Notes under the pieces: model-generated | Seen by the model: the letters and a program-made list of their open reading frames with translations, nothing else | Databases searched by the model: none | Told to the model about the DNA's origin: nothing | Translations under genes and position numbers: made by a program | Shown: positions 45,053 through 57,399 of the stretch, one piece after another | How positions within the stretch are numbered: the first letter of the stretch is position 1 | How the letters are laid out: each line of letters opens with the position of its first letter | Assembly (NCBI RefSeq): GCF_910592395.1 | Contig: NC_088322.1 | Span: forward strand, 7,189,431-7,253,430 | Direction of reading: 5' to 3' | Length of the DNA stretch: 64,000 nucleotides | Source of the DNA: Lineus longissimus | Taxonomy: Eukaryota; Nemertea; Pilidiophora; Heteronemertea; Lineidae

Positions 45053-45700
45053 TTAAATGACGTGGCAATGTACGTATACTTACCTTGGGAACATGAAATC
45101 CACAGGGGCTGGGTGCACTGATGAAAGCTTCATGGAGCTGAAGTCCATTGATAATGCACTCTGAAGTGAGTGCGGGGCCCTAGGCCCAAATGATTGCGAC
45201 AAAAATCGACCACTTACGAAGATGGGAGAGTGAGACTTCCTCATCACAGGCACTACAGATGTGCAGTGCCAAAGCCAGAGCGCACTGGGGTGTTCCCAGA
45301 CAGTGAACACCAAGGAAATAATAACAAATGATGTTGACGTGGCAAATTGGTGTCCACTGCGCCTGCATGACCGCAACTGAATGAAGAGATCATTCAGGGA
45401 CTGTCTGACAGCTGTGATTGTTGACCCGTCGTCATGACATCATGATGACGTCATGACATCCTTGTGACGTCATCAGTGACATCGTAGCCTGAGCCTGCAT
45501 GCTCTGTTGCTCATGGCAACAAGAGAGGACCAAAATGAAAGATTTTGTCTACTGGGCACCGTGCACTGATGGTATGAAGCAACCATGTGTGCCTGATAGG
45601 TCATGAAGGTACAGGAAATGCGGTTTCGTCTAGATAGACTCATCAGATGCGTGTGGCGACAAAGAAATACGGTTGGATATACAGAGGTATCCTGATAGCG
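45053..45700 (-). repeat. 650-bp direct duplication, copy 1: promoter-like region plus exon-like ORF
   Basis: This copy is about 95 per cent identical to 45925-46580 by eye. On the - strand it has TGACGTCA palindromes at 45465-45472 and 45446-45453. It then has an ATG-started frame (45368 leftward) and a strong donor-like TTCCCAAGGTAAGTATAC at about 45080. A two-base deletion relative to copy 2 shifts the frame, and translation stops at 45180. It may be a pseudogene copy or non-coding. Confidence 0.7.
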
Positions 45701-45924
45701 GGACCACAAGGAGTCAATTTCTCCCCTTGATTGACCTAGAGTAGATCTTGGTCAGTCCATCCAGGCAGTATGGCCGCTGAAGGGCGGTCTGAGCCAAGCA
45801 GCTGGCAAAAAGTGGGTCTAGATGGTTAAAAGTTTAACCTGTGTGCCTAAAGAAGAAACGTGAAACCGGAGAGGTTGAAACAGCTGGACAGTAAAGGAAA
45901 TAAGTATGCGGAGGGAAATAGTAT

Positions 45925-46580
45925 TTAAATGACGTGGCAATGTTCGTATACTTACCTTGGGAACATGAAATCCACAGGGGCTGGGTGCACTGGTGAAAGC
46001 TTCATGGAGCTGAAGCCCATTAATAATGCACTCTGAAGTGAGTGCGGGGCCCTAGGCCCAAATGGTTGCGACAAAAATCGACCACTTACGAAGATGGGAG
46101 AGTGTGAGACTTCCTCATCACAGGCACTACAGATGTGCAGTGCCAAAGCCAGAGCGCCCTGGGGTGTTCCCAGACAGTGGACACCAAGGAAATAATAACA
46201 AATTATGTTGACGTGGCAATTTGGTGTCCACTGCGCCTGCATGACCGCAACTGAATGAAGAGATCATTCAGGGACTGTCTGACAGCTGTGATTGTTGACC
46301 CGTCGTCATGACATCATGATAACGTCATGGCATCCTTGTGACGTCATCAGTGACATCGTAGCCTGAGCCTGCATGCTCTGTTGCTCTTGGCAACAAGAAA
46401 GGACCAAAATGAAAGATTTTGGCTACTGGGCACCGTGCACTGATGGTATGAAGCAACCATGTGTGGTGTGCCTGATAGGTCATGAAGGTGCAGGAAATGC
46501 GGTTTCGTCAAGAGAGACTCATCAGATGCGTGTGGCGACAAAGAAATACGGTTGGATATACAGAGGTATCCTGATAGCAG
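45925..46580 (-). repeat. 650-bp direct duplication, copy 2
   Basis: On the - strand a TGACGTCA site (46339-46346) precedes an ATG at 46242. That opens a 96-codon frame with a hydrophobic N-terminal stretch (NIICYYFLGVHCLGTPQGAL) that could be a signal peptide. The frame runs straight into MFPR followed by GTAAGTAT at about 45951. No downstream exon was found. The product is unknown and coding status is doubtful, because copy 1 is frameshifted. Confidence 0.6.
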
Positions 46581-46876
46581 AACCGCATAAGGTTCTTAGG
46601 ATCAAAAAGCCCTCCGGCCGTTGATACGTACATGTTTAGCATTGTACGCGTAAAAGACTAAAAAACACTTCACACCAATTTGTAAAAACAATTTTTTATT
46701 TTCATTATCTTACTAATGTTTACATCTCGTGGACCCGTAGTGAACAGTCTCATGCTCACTGCCAACACTATTACATCATTAGGTGAGTTGCACTTCAAAT
46801 AGCAGAGAGACTGAGAAATAAAACGTGTAGGCCTACTTAAGGGAACATCCGGTGCAAATTATGTTATTGGCTTTTC

Positions 46877-47125
46877 TCACGTTAAGAGCGGTGTGACTGA
46901 TGTCCTTATCGTATTGAAAACTCTTTCATGTCCGTAAGCCCATATTTTCATCATTACTGATCCGGCCATTGGAGCACGGACGCACAGGTCGTCGGTCCGT
47001 GATTGGAGGAATTCATCCAGAGCTACGTGTACTGGCGCGTGAAAACGTCGACACAATTCGCTGCGGAGTCTGTCACTAACCAGAAGTTGACCTTTCTCGA
47101 ATTTCCATAATGTCACTGACACCAT
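46877..47125 (-). CDS. Hypothetical 82-residue ORF
   Basis: An ATG-to-stop frame on the - strand has mixed composition (FHAPVHVALDEFLQSRTDDL). It has an in-frame stop just upstream of the ATG. An AATAAA-type signal lies about 180 bases downstream on the same strand (near 46700). I recognise no domain, and it may be fortuitous. Confidence 0.2.
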   Translation of the reverse strand: MVSVTLWKFEKGQLLVSDRLRSELCRRFHAPVHVALDEFLQSRTDDLCVRAPMAGSVMMKIWAYGHERVFNTIRTSVTPLLT

Positions 47126-48189
47126 TCACATACAGTCCAGTTTTGTGAAAATAACATAGTTGCGTGCCAATTTGCAATAGTTAGAGAGTAAGGATCTTTT
47201 AATCACCGCAATCCCAGTTGGTGTCACATGATATAGCGGGGTTGCTCCTGTTGTTGTCGTTGTTGATTAAGTCGGGACCAGATATTAGTGACGGTCACGC
47301 ACCTGTATTAAACCAACCAGCTCGCGGTTGTACACGAAAATAGTTTGATATGAATGCATGGTCTCACCATACCACGAATGGTAATTTCTATTTAAAATAT
47401 AGTTCTTCTTGAAGTGTGAATGAGGTGTGTTTAAAATGAAGAAAATGATAAAGCCCCCCCCCCCCCCCCCAACCTCAGACCCCCAAACCATGAAATTATC
47501 ATGCATAACGTGTAGAATGAGAATTTCATGGTTTGACGGGCTCCTCCCCGATTACGTCTCGGAAAAGTTATGAGCATGTAGAAAATACAATTTTAAAGGG
47601 AAAACGGTTTAACACTTGATTAAAGGTGCGTGACCTGACGCTCAGGAAGGGACCGCGTGATTCTTCACCTGAAGCGCAGTGCCATTACTGTTGAGCCAGC
47701 TAAGAAAATGGTGTTCAATGCAGTTGGCTCAAAAATGATAGTGAGGTCAGTTTGCAACTGAAGCGTTGAGTTGACCGAAGAAAAAATTGAAATCAGAAAG
47801 TGCACATGCTTTTCCCGTCATATTATATGAATTTTGAGAAGATAATTAAAATCAAATGTGTACAGTATATGTTTTGAATCACCTACTACCATCTAACAAA
47901 GTAAAAAGTAGGCCTTGACATTTCACTTTTTTTTTTACTTCTTCATTATAAATAGCAGCAATGTTCTTGTAGATGATAATGTCAGGGCTTTCCGAGTTAA
48001 AACGCAATCGAATTACGTAATCGAGTTGAATATCGTAAACACTGTTGCCAAAAGTTAGTTTCTCGGCTTGGTTAATAGGTGGCGCAAGCATCAGCTTTCA
48101 CCAGGCATCACCTAAAAAAGAGACAAATTAACTATAGAGGTGATCAGGAAAAGGATTTGTTCACAACTATAATACTATAAATAAGGCAG

Positions 48190-48715
48190 TAGGACGAAAT
48201 ACGTTGTCAAAACTTACACGCAATTTAGTTAAACTTAACTACAGTAAATGAAGCAGTATGATTTGGAAGAAATTAGACACACTCAAGTAGTTTTTAGTTA
48301 GAACTTACATCAAATACATCAAACTGAAGAAGCAGTTTATATAACTTAAACTGAATGAAGCAGTTTAGTTTAAGCATATTTTTATTCATAGAAGAGAATA
48401 GGGATTGGACGTAAGTTTCAAAGAAACTTATAAAATGTCCTTTCCACAGTGCAAAGTAATCTACAAATGGTGTAATAATGAAGCAGTATTTAGTCAAACT
48501 TACACTAAATGAAGTGGTATTTAGCATAACTTACACCAAGAATAGATTAGATAGTTTATCAATACTTGCCTAAACTAAAGGGAATCAGTATTTATTTAGT
48601 AAATCTTGCAACAAATGAAGCAATATTCTTTAGAACTTACACTAAATGAAGCAGTATACTTAGTAAAACTTACACTAAATGAAGCAGTTTATTTAGTAGA
48701 AGCTTCGTTTACTGA
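48190..48715. repeat. Degenerate short tandem repeat, ACTTACACTAAATGAAGCAG
   Basis: The phrase AACTTACACTAAATGAAGCAG and variants recur about ten times, with units of roughly 30-50 bases. The best-conserved copies are at the right end (48630-48690). Nothing else is seen in this stretch. Confidence 0.75.
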
Positions 48716-49464
48716 GGAAACCCTTCGTTCCGCAGCTTTTCTCGCAGGATAACTGAACATTCGCTGCGTCACCAAAACATTTCCATGTACAGCTATCCAT
48801 TTCACTGTAAAGAAGAAAGAAGAATATTTTCCAGATCCAAATTGTGTGTTAACTGCTAGTGTAAAAGGAAACTTAACCCCTTAAGATCAAGTCCGGATCA
48901 ATACATATAAAAAATCTTAGTAGTACTTTACACTAGACTGTTCTATGGTCGGACTTTATCTCCAAGGGTCATGATCCCTTTGACACCTGACGATTGAGGT
49001 AAAACCTTGTTATGACGCATTTATTATTGTAGTCTAGTAGTCTAGTATTTTTACCATGATCTGCGGTTGTTGACACTAAAATAACTTGACACTTTCAACA
49101 GGCTTATTATCCTATTTCAACTATTTAAAACTAATGTTAGTAGGCGGCAGCACTGACACTAAAATCGCATCAAGTCAAAGATATTTTTTGGTTAAAACCC
49201 ACAACATGAGGTAAAGTGGGGTAAAGCTAACCCCGCCGGAGAACTAGATCTGACATTGATTCTATTCACTATTCTCGAGTTTGTGCATAGGGAACAATGG
49301 TATATGGGCCAGCTCTGACCTTATCGCACGCCCAAAGCAACCCAAATCACTCACCCTTCTTTTATTCCACAGCCCTTTCTGCAGGGATCGTACACGTATG
49401 AAGCAGCCCTTTTACACAGCGAAGCACAGTCATATCTTTTTCGTCTTTCTTGTGATCGACTTAA

Positions 49465-49965
49465 ACTCACGCTGAACACTGGAAAGATACAAGGGAGAGG
49501 AGCATTAATTTGGGTGGCTAGTAGAAATCACAAAGGAGAGTTGAGGTGCGTCACTTCCGGGTCGTCTGTGTGACTGATCGCTGGAAAAAAAACGAGGAGG
49601 CGCACCGATACCAGTCACGGAGATGGGTGGTTGCGAGTTGCTTCCGTTAAAAATCAACTAGTATTAAAATAGCACCTCCCTTGTGGCTTGACACTGGAAA
49701 TATACAAGGAGGGGAGCACTAATTTGGACAGCAGTTACGAAAGAAAGTTGCTGTGTTGCTTTCACCTCCGGCAAAACTACGTCAACCGCGCCCTGCACTC
49801 TTGTGGCTTTACCCTGGAAAGATGGGAGAGAGTATTAATTTGGGTAGCTGTGTTAAAAGGTGGAGAGGGGAAGTGCATCACTTCTGGTATGGACGAGCGC
49901 GTTTTTCAATAGCACAGACCTTGTGACTGAAGACTGGAAAATATGAAAGGGAGGAGCATTGACAA
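49465..49965. repeat. Degenerate tandem repeat, about 110-215 bp spacing, four copies
   Basis: The phrase GACACTGGAAATATACAAGG followed by AGGGGAGCACTAATTTGG recurs at about 49475, 49690, 49810 and 49932 with decay. Copies are often followed by a variant of GTGCGTCACTTC. No coding sequence is supported. Confidence 0.65.
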
Positions 49966-51096
49966 AGTCAGTTTTAGTGAGAGTAGTCTAACGTCTAAAA
50001 GTTTTTCCTGAGATTTTCGGTGAATAAAACACTCAAATATTATCTTCCAGCTTGATAGAACTCTTATTGTGGCGGAGGGACTGGCTTCCATAGTCTTGTG
50101 GTGGGCAACCAGTCCAGGAAAGAAGGACACTTCTGACATAAAACATTGGAACCTAAATGTGCAGTATTATAAAGCAGGCCCCCATTTTTGTCTGGAAACT
50201 ACCCGACTCTCACCAATCCAAGTCCCAGCCATATGGGGAATATAGTGTGCCCAGGAGGGCAGCATCAGAGCAATTTGACGCGTAACTGGGAAGCTACGCA
50301 TGATAACAACGGTAGACGCTATATGGATAGCAATAAATGTAATAAAAGTGGCTCTCGCCCTGTGAAGACACGCCTGAGAAGGCAGACGAAAAAGAAGGAA
50401 CATTATTATTTCACGTTGGGGCTTCTCATCAATTCACGGTAAAATGGGCTGTTATCATCAAGTACTTCATAAGAGATCATAAAGGACTCCGTGAACGATC
50501 CTGTTGCAGCACTCCCTCTTAATTGGAGGTTTACGAATCGACTCGCGTCGGAAGTAGCACGGATACCTATGATTACAATGTACCATCGTCTTTTAAACCT
50601 CAGCTTAATCACTATAATCAAACCAGGGCTTTCTATAAGCTCGGCTACTTTGTCTATCTGAAGGTCGCGATGGGTTTTTTTCCATTTCTGCTCGTAATGA
50701 TACACTGCGTGTCCCGTGAAAAGGATATGGGCAGACTCCAGGACAGAAATTCCGACCGGGGAATAACTACTTTTTTGTGAGATTGAATTCCAAGATCACT
50801 CGCTTCTATGGCCATGTTGTTTCATGTACCTTATCAATTCGCCATCATTCAGTAGGATGAGCAGCATTCGGCACACATCGGCAGACAGACAGTGTCAATT
50901 TGTGATATACTGAATGGAATACCCGATACTCCATTTTTGTCACGGAACGTTTTTTACAAACGCGGCTACCGGGGGAGGGTGAAGAAGATTCGCGCAGGAG
51001 TTGTACAAAATGTACTCCCTGGACGCAGTGGCCTTGTCCCTCCCCCAAAGGAAGAGTGATTAGAGGGACCAGTGACTGTCTCGGTAGTGTAAGAAA

Positions 51097-51390
51097 ATGC
51101 AGCGAGAGCTTCTGTTTTCGCTACAAGCTTCACAGTCTGCCCGCAAATTATCGGAGGTCGGAGTGATGGCCCCTGCTAAGCCCAGCCAACTGACCAGCCT
51201 GGTGAGGGCTTTGTTTAATACACGGGAACAGAACAAGGCGCATGAAGATCAAATCGCCAGCCTAACTGACAACAGTTACCAATCCTATTTTTTTATGACA
51301 GTGTTTGTCAGCCTTGCTGGCGTTCTGATCTTCATGTGCCTCTGGACAGACATGGTATTTCACGATAACCCACCGGCATGTACAATCTAA
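51097..51390 (+). CDS. Hypothetical small single-pass membrane protein, 97 residues
   Basis: The ATG has A at -3. The product is hydrophilic for about 65 residues (LFNTREQNKAHEDQIASL). One hydrophobic segment follows (SYFFMTVFVSLAGVLIFMCL) with a short acidic tail, so a tail-anchored or type III protein is possible. The codons for residues 47-82 overlap a long imperfect hairpin. The frame may therefore be an accident of that structure. No homolog is recognised and no splice sites are needed. Confidence 0.3.
   Translation: MQRELLFSLQASQSARKLSEVGVMAPAKPSQLTSLVRALFNTREQNKAHEDQIASLTDNSYQSYFFMTVFVSLAGVLIFMCLWTDMVFHDNPPACTI
51237..51340. repeat. About 40-bp imperfect hairpin with short loop
   Basis: The left arm 51237-51276 (GGCGCATGAAGATCAAATCG, CCAGCCTAACTGACAACAGT) pairs with the right arm 51298-51340. 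About four-fifths of positions pair and the loop is 21 bases. The size and mismatch pattern resemble a microRNA precursor or a small foldback element. Which strand would be transcribed is unknown. Confidence 0.65.
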
Positions 51391-51432
51391 TAGATATGGT
51401 ATCCTTTTTTGAATGCGAAGAGTCACTAAAAC

Positions 51433-51468
51433 CACGGATGTAGAGCATGTAGTTGCTCTACATCCGTG
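51433..51468. repeat. Perfect 15-bp hairpin
   Basis: CACGGATGTAGAGCA, a six-base loop (TGTAGT) and the exact complement TGCTCTACATCCGTG. It lies 92 bases after the larger hairpin and follows the same stem-plus-six-base-loop plan as the hairpin at 30068. Confidence 0.85.
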
Positions 51469-51999
51469 CTAAAACTCTTGTTACTGATAGCAAGGATAAG
51501 AATTGGGATGGAATTGATTTTTTTTATACCGATGACGCGAGTATTTGATGAATTGGATGGAGTTCGTACCGTGTAGTCGGTTGTATCCGTAACGGCTCTA
51601 ACTAATCAAATGCAAAGCCAGACCCACTATGATGAATGGACAGCCGTGCGGCGAGTGGATCGGAAGAGGTGTGTTAAGACTTAGACAGCGCCAGCATCAC
51701 GATCAGTTGGATAATGCAGATAACCTTTTATATTACCGAAGAGATGTCGAACTGCCGTACAACGCAGTCGCCTGGTGACAACTTTAAAACAACTGCCGCT
51801 TGCCACCGCCAAGTTGGGCGAGCTGAAAAGGTCGTCTACTCTCCACCATTATATATGTGCCGTCAAATGTACAGTGTCACACTGATGCTGACAATAATGA
51901 CTATCGCTAGTTTTGTGAGGCGACTTTGGTCGTTTTGGTCATCGCTTGGCGAAGTTCCGCTTACCTTCCTTACGAATGAAGTGTTCATTGCAGTTTAAT

Positions 52000-54900
52000 G
52001 ATTAAATATTACAGATCGCGGTCCTGCTAGACGCTATTTCGCATGAAAAACCAATATACCTCTCACCCAACTTGTCCCTTTGAGTAAAAAGCCGGATCCA
52101 CCATTAGCACCCTCCCGACTAAATGAAAGAAATTCAACTCCAATGAAACTTGCGTTCAAAGGAGACTATTTGTATGAATGTTTAAATTGAATTATAATCA
52201 TAAAGAATTTTGGTACACATAATTCCGCCGAGGTAAATTAATTAAGACGTATAATGACAGGATAACTAGGTTAAATGTGCCGCGTCTGCCCCCAAACTAG
52301 ACTCCCGAGGCAGTCTATTCGTCATCCCAATTAAAAAGTCATAAGGGAAGCGACGAGGCCGCTCCACTACGCTCGGAGTGTCGCAAACCAGGCATTTTTA
52401 TATACGTGTTTGCAGGTATAGATTAACGAAGAATGAACAGCTCAAAACAACCCCATAAGTATGTGTTTTTTGTAATCGCATAGCGCTCAGTTGTAACTGA
52501 CCTTCTCGCCATTTGCAAGGATTGCTAGTTGCAGACGAGACCACTACTACGAACAAAGTGATACCCTTCTCATCTTTATACTTGATATAATAATTGAGCT
52601 GCATGTACCTCAATCATGTCGATTTTTGTGAAAGGAAAAAACTATGCCAATTTGTCATTCTTTGTTTTCTTTATTGATCGCATAGATAGGCACTCGGCAT
52701 TTTTTTTGATTTTTGGAAAAAGTGAAATTCTTAGTTTAATCCATACTTGATGTTGGCCTATTGTAACATGTGTGCACTCCGAAATTTATTAGTTAGTAGT
52801 CAACATGAAAACGGAATGTACAGGTAGGCTTCCCTAATGAATGGTGTGGTCTATGGGGAGAAGGACACCACGGGTGACTAACTAAACACCAACCTCCCAA
52901 TCAGCGTTGGACATTCGAGTCAGGTGGTGATAACGTTGTCAATCGGTGATTAGTGTAAGATTACATTGGTATAAAGTTCGTCATGAAAGGCATGTCATCC
53001 CTGGGCGAATGAATTACAAAGCGTTTTTCTCTGACTCGTCTCATGTAATGAGAGAGATGAATGTCGCAAGAGTCATCCACGCAAGCGCGGTGGTGTGCTG
53101 GTGAGGAATATCACCACAGGAGGAAGATCAATAGCTATCGGTAAGTATGGATTAAAGAAAAATGTTTATCTGGCTATTGGTTAGATAATAGACTAACTTT
53201 AATTCTGAATAGAGGGGGCTTTTGGTAATTAAATTTTGATACCTCTAATTCATTAACCGTTGAATTTTTAGGATTGCTTCTACCTGAATTTAACTCTTAA
53301 TATTCACCGCAGACAGAATGTCGTAATCATGCAAATCGATTTCCTTTTTTGAAAAAAAATTAAAAAAGGTCGTTCTCAGTCTACAAAATAGAGTCACGCG
53401 ATTTTTAAACACAAAGCCTCTCCGTAATGCCACTTGTGCTGGTAGAGAATATCCTTCAATCTGCTTGGTAGATTTAAATTAACGATGTATCTTTGTAACT
53501 GCTTTATAAGAAATTTCCCTAATTACTTCCACTTGAAAGAATCATGAAAAAATTGACGACCAAAGCTCAGAAACACCCTTTCCATGCCCGCTGTATCATA
53601 TAATAGCTTTGATCCGACATTTGAGTTGTATGGTCATGCCCGTGTTCTGGTGAAATACCAGGGCTAACAACCTCTCAATGTTACATTTGAGGGTTCTAAT
53701 TAGGGAGAAAAAACTTGTAATGAGCGAAATCACGAACCTACAGACTTCCTGTACATGCCGATGCAAAAAAAATCTCCAATTCCAAGGCCAATCGTGATAG
53801 ATTAAAACTGCCGCTAAAAAAAGAAGAATGAGGTCCCGGATGTGTCACAGGCGCATGACGATATCAGAATCAGATGAATAATTAGGAAGTGACCATTTGG
53901 CAAGCCCGGCTTACCAAGCAGCGAGAAAGAATGTTGTTACGCGGCTGCGCAGGAAAATGTACGCCCTCGAATCGCCTCCCTTTGGGCCGATGTTTCCAGG
54001 ATTTCTTGCGCTTTATCCCGTGACACCTTTAATGAAATTTTATCTCATTCAATCTCGGCTAATCTCATTGGATTGATAATAAACCACGATGCGCCTGGAG
54101 GTGAGGTCCCCGGGGAAACCGCTGTGTGTTTCATTAACTACTAATCGACGCTGGCGTTATTTTGATTAAGTGCACAATATCAAGAAATGACAAAGACACC
54201 ATGACCGTATAAGGGCTGGTGGGCATGAGCAACTCTTTGAGAACTTCACTAATCTAGCACGTCTCGACTACATTTCCGAAAGTAAAATAAAGGTCTCCCC
54301 GAAAGATAACATGATTGGCACACGTTAATGTCTACTCCCGGTATACACAAGTTAGCACTTGGCGTTTTACCGGCCTTCAGCTGGCCCTTGGACTTTACGC
54401 CAAGTCAAGTAAATGCCAACGTTAGTGACAAGACTTGTTTTCTACACCGGGCCCTGATTGGCAAATTTTAACCGGAAGACGCCTGACACTGACATCAACC
54501 GTTAGGTGGCGTACGCTTGTTGTTGTATACCAGTCAAAGCTGTTGTACCCGGGCTGTTGGATCAAAGGTCTGAATTAAGGAGTTTTCGGAAACGACTTGC
54601 GGCTTCACCTAGACTTCATCAATCTTGATTCGATAAATTAATCAATTGAATGTTGAAACAATACGCTGGTGTCAACCCGCGAGGCGGGATCATGTCGGCT
54701 CCACTCGGAACAGGTAGCCTGGGATAGGCCAGGCTGGGTGATCGGGCAAAGGTTAATTAAAATCTACAATAGCGAAACACGCGGCTGCTCGATTCAGATT
54801 TTTAAAAGAACTTCTACTTTGCGAACACGAAAAGGCACCATACCAATGAACAATACTCCTCGGAAGATGAATCGAATCGGCATCTCAATCAGCAGAAAAG

Positions 54901-56200
54901 GAAAAAAATTCCTAAATTCTGCATCCGGTTGCACATGCGCATGTATTTGATTGTGTGCCGCCGTTGCGAAGCGTGACAGTGATATACATGTGAGACCGTT
55001 TCTGATAGTCACTAAGGAAAGCTGATTGTGGGGTTATTTTCGTAAATTTTGTCGATTGTCGATTCGGGGAGTTTCGAGGGGTTGTTGTTCCGACGAAATG
55101 CATAAACAGTATAGTTACCTCAATACGCTTAGCGTGTTATATATTCAAGTCATCAATTATAGGCCTATATCATGTATGTATTTGTGTGAAGCACCGTTCT
55201 CGTACTGGTTACGTAAAGCACACTGTCAGTTGATACTCTAGTTTCTCACTTCTAACGTCCAGCCAGATCTTTACATAGAGCACATTTCTAGGCCCGTAAT
55301 AGGGGACATTTTAGGCCTTCTATTCAAGCCACTATTGCCATTGATGCTGCTGGTAAATCAATCAAGAAACTTACTTCCGTCGTGGGCCTACCAAAATGAA
55401 CACATACACTGGCTTACTGCAGTGGTCGTTAGGCGTGCGAAACCTGAGTAGTTAGAAAACGTCAGTGTTATACACGGCTACAAGCCACCCATATACTAAT
55501 GCCCATGATGTATTGAACAAGCGATTCTACAAGCGACCCGACCAGAAGCTCTACCGGCCAAGATGGTCAACCTTCGTCAGACTTGACTCCTCCGTTGATG
55601 GTGCCACTACCCCCGTATCCGGATTCGAGAGCAGCCTGAAGACGAATCACAGTTGTGCCAATACCTTTGACCTTGGACGGGTGATACTCTAAGCCATCTG
55701 GATCAGTTTGTCTGGTAAGAATCGCCATTGGTTAATTGCACTTGTACGCCATCCATATTTGATAGTTTATACAGCCTTCCCCAAAACAGTTGTCGCCCGA
55801 ATTGGCAACAACTCGCTGTTCGGGGATCCTTGATTGACCGACTGGCTGCATATTGGGCAACCTCGAAACAGGTACAGGCGGTTGAATGGCCGTGACCGAC
55901 GGCCACTCCCCCTATCGGTGATCATCGCCTGTTCCAACATGAGTCATCTGGGTATAAGCAGTCGTGGTTTTCAGTACAAAATGTATATACTCCACCTCTC
56001 GATATGATGAAGGATTGAAAAACCTGAATCTAAGGAAGAACATGGGTATACGTCGAAACTTTCACATTTGCCGTTACCCGTTTAAAAGCCCTCGGCTATT
56101 GTTCACTCATTATCGCACATGACTGATAAAGGAGCGGCTCAACCTTCGGAAATATTATCCACCTCCAACATCTAAATTAGCTGGCTAAATTGGTTTCAAA
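52000..56200. other. Unique, AT-rich non-coding stretch
   Basis: No tandem repeat, transposon end or credible coding frame is seen here. Short ORFs (for example 54669-54950 + and 55465-55692 +) have no recognisable domain or splice context. The relative lack of repeats compared with the rest of the window would fit regulatory DNA, but the sequence gives no direct proof. Confidence 0.5.
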
Positions 56201-56238
56201 TTGGCGGCTCTTGGCTAAGTCACTGTATGGGTTGTAAT

Positions 56239-57072
56239 TTAGCACCACGACTCTGAGTTAGTGAGGAAGAGCAAAGTTAAATGTGGGGACATCTGAACCG
56301 ACCTTTGACGAGAAGGCGCAACCCGATTGCCGTTAAGGGGAGAACTAATAGTCATGATAGTGGGGTACAGTTCAGGGGGAAATTCAACCAGGGTTGCGTC
56401 AACATGCATGCAGCTGTGGGTTTTAGCACAAAAATTATCGATTGTTATGGGTTGCCAAATTTTGGGTCTTCGTATCCGTCCTTGCTCAATGCACTTTGTT
56501 TTTATCTTCCCCATTCTTGAATACCAATGGTTAACAATATATTCCACTCCCGATATTTCTTGATTTTTTTTGGTACAAATATGACGTCGGAGTAAAAAAA
56601 TCTCAGGATGCGTCATCTCGGTCTCCACAGAAATCATGCAGAGGTTGCAAAATGTAGCCCAAAGTGCTTTTGTCAACTCGACCATTGGCAGCCTGGTAAA
56701 ACCACGCGCTTCCCTGCGAGATCTAGTGATATTTGGGTGGTCGATCTCTCCGCGGGTCAGCGAAAGCGTAGCTGCGGAGGCGCAATAACTCGGAACGAGA
56801 CTGGACCAGTGGGTAAACCATCTGAGACTGGGCCAGAAGTCGAAGATTTGACCTCTCTGTCGATCACAAGGTGTGATGTTTCTTAGTAACCCGTCCACCA
56901 ATCGATCGGTGATCGGGGACAGACGCACCAGATCCATAAAGGAAATTCCTCCACAGACTGACAGGTTGGTCAGTCGTCTCTCAAACAGAGAGTATGGTAC
57001 AGCAAACCCTCCTTTCAGACACAGCCAGACAGTACAGACTTGGCATGTGCATTTGACCCCAGGAACTTGCAC
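56239..57072 (-). CDS. Unassigned 277-codon open frame
   Basis: This is an uninterrupted frame, but composition is uneven and no domain is recognised. Part of it (about 56880-57010) has a diverged copy at 57200-57330. Both contain TCCATAA, GGAA and CCTCCACAGACT on the + strand, which suggests an internal duplication or a repeat element. It could be a decayed transposon reading frame or chance. Confidence 0.2.
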   Translation of the reverse strand: MQVPGVKCTCQVCTVWLCLKGGFAVPYSLFERRLTNLSVCGGISFMDLVRLSPITDRLVDGLLRNITPCDRQRGQIFDFWPSLRWFTHWSSLVPSYCASAATLSLTRGEIDHPNITRSRREARGFTRLPMVELTKALWATFCNLCMISVETEMTHPEIFLLRRHICTKKNQEISGVEYIVNHWYSRMGKIKTKCIEQGRIRRPKIWQPITIDNFCAKTHSCMHVDATLVEFPPELYPTIMTISSPLNGNRVAPSRQRSVQMSPHLTLLFLTNSESWC

Positions 57073-57399
57073 CCCAGTGACGCCAATAATCCCAGAGACT
57101 AGTAGACATCCCCGAGAACCATGAAATTGGTAGGTCGCCAGTCACCCACCCACCAACGAACCGCTCTCGGTTGCGCTCTATTTCGGGATAAGCTGAGCAT
57201 TTCAACCACACGTCCGTCCATAAGGGAAGTCCTCCACAGACTAGTGGATGTGATGTCTCGGACCTTTCGAGGAACCGCAGAGTATAATTCAGTCGACGCA
57301 CTTCCCTGCGCTGCCCGCAGCCCCATAAAATGCCAGTTTCGCGGTAGTTCCGAGGTTCAAGCAATGTCCCCAAATAATAAACGACGATATTGCTTGTGA

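Noticed and set aside
45080-45100. ATACTTACCT on the + strand as the 5' end of a U1 snRNA gene
   Set aside because: Similarity to U1 stops after the first ten bases. The stretch is better read as a GTAAGTAT donor on the - strand.
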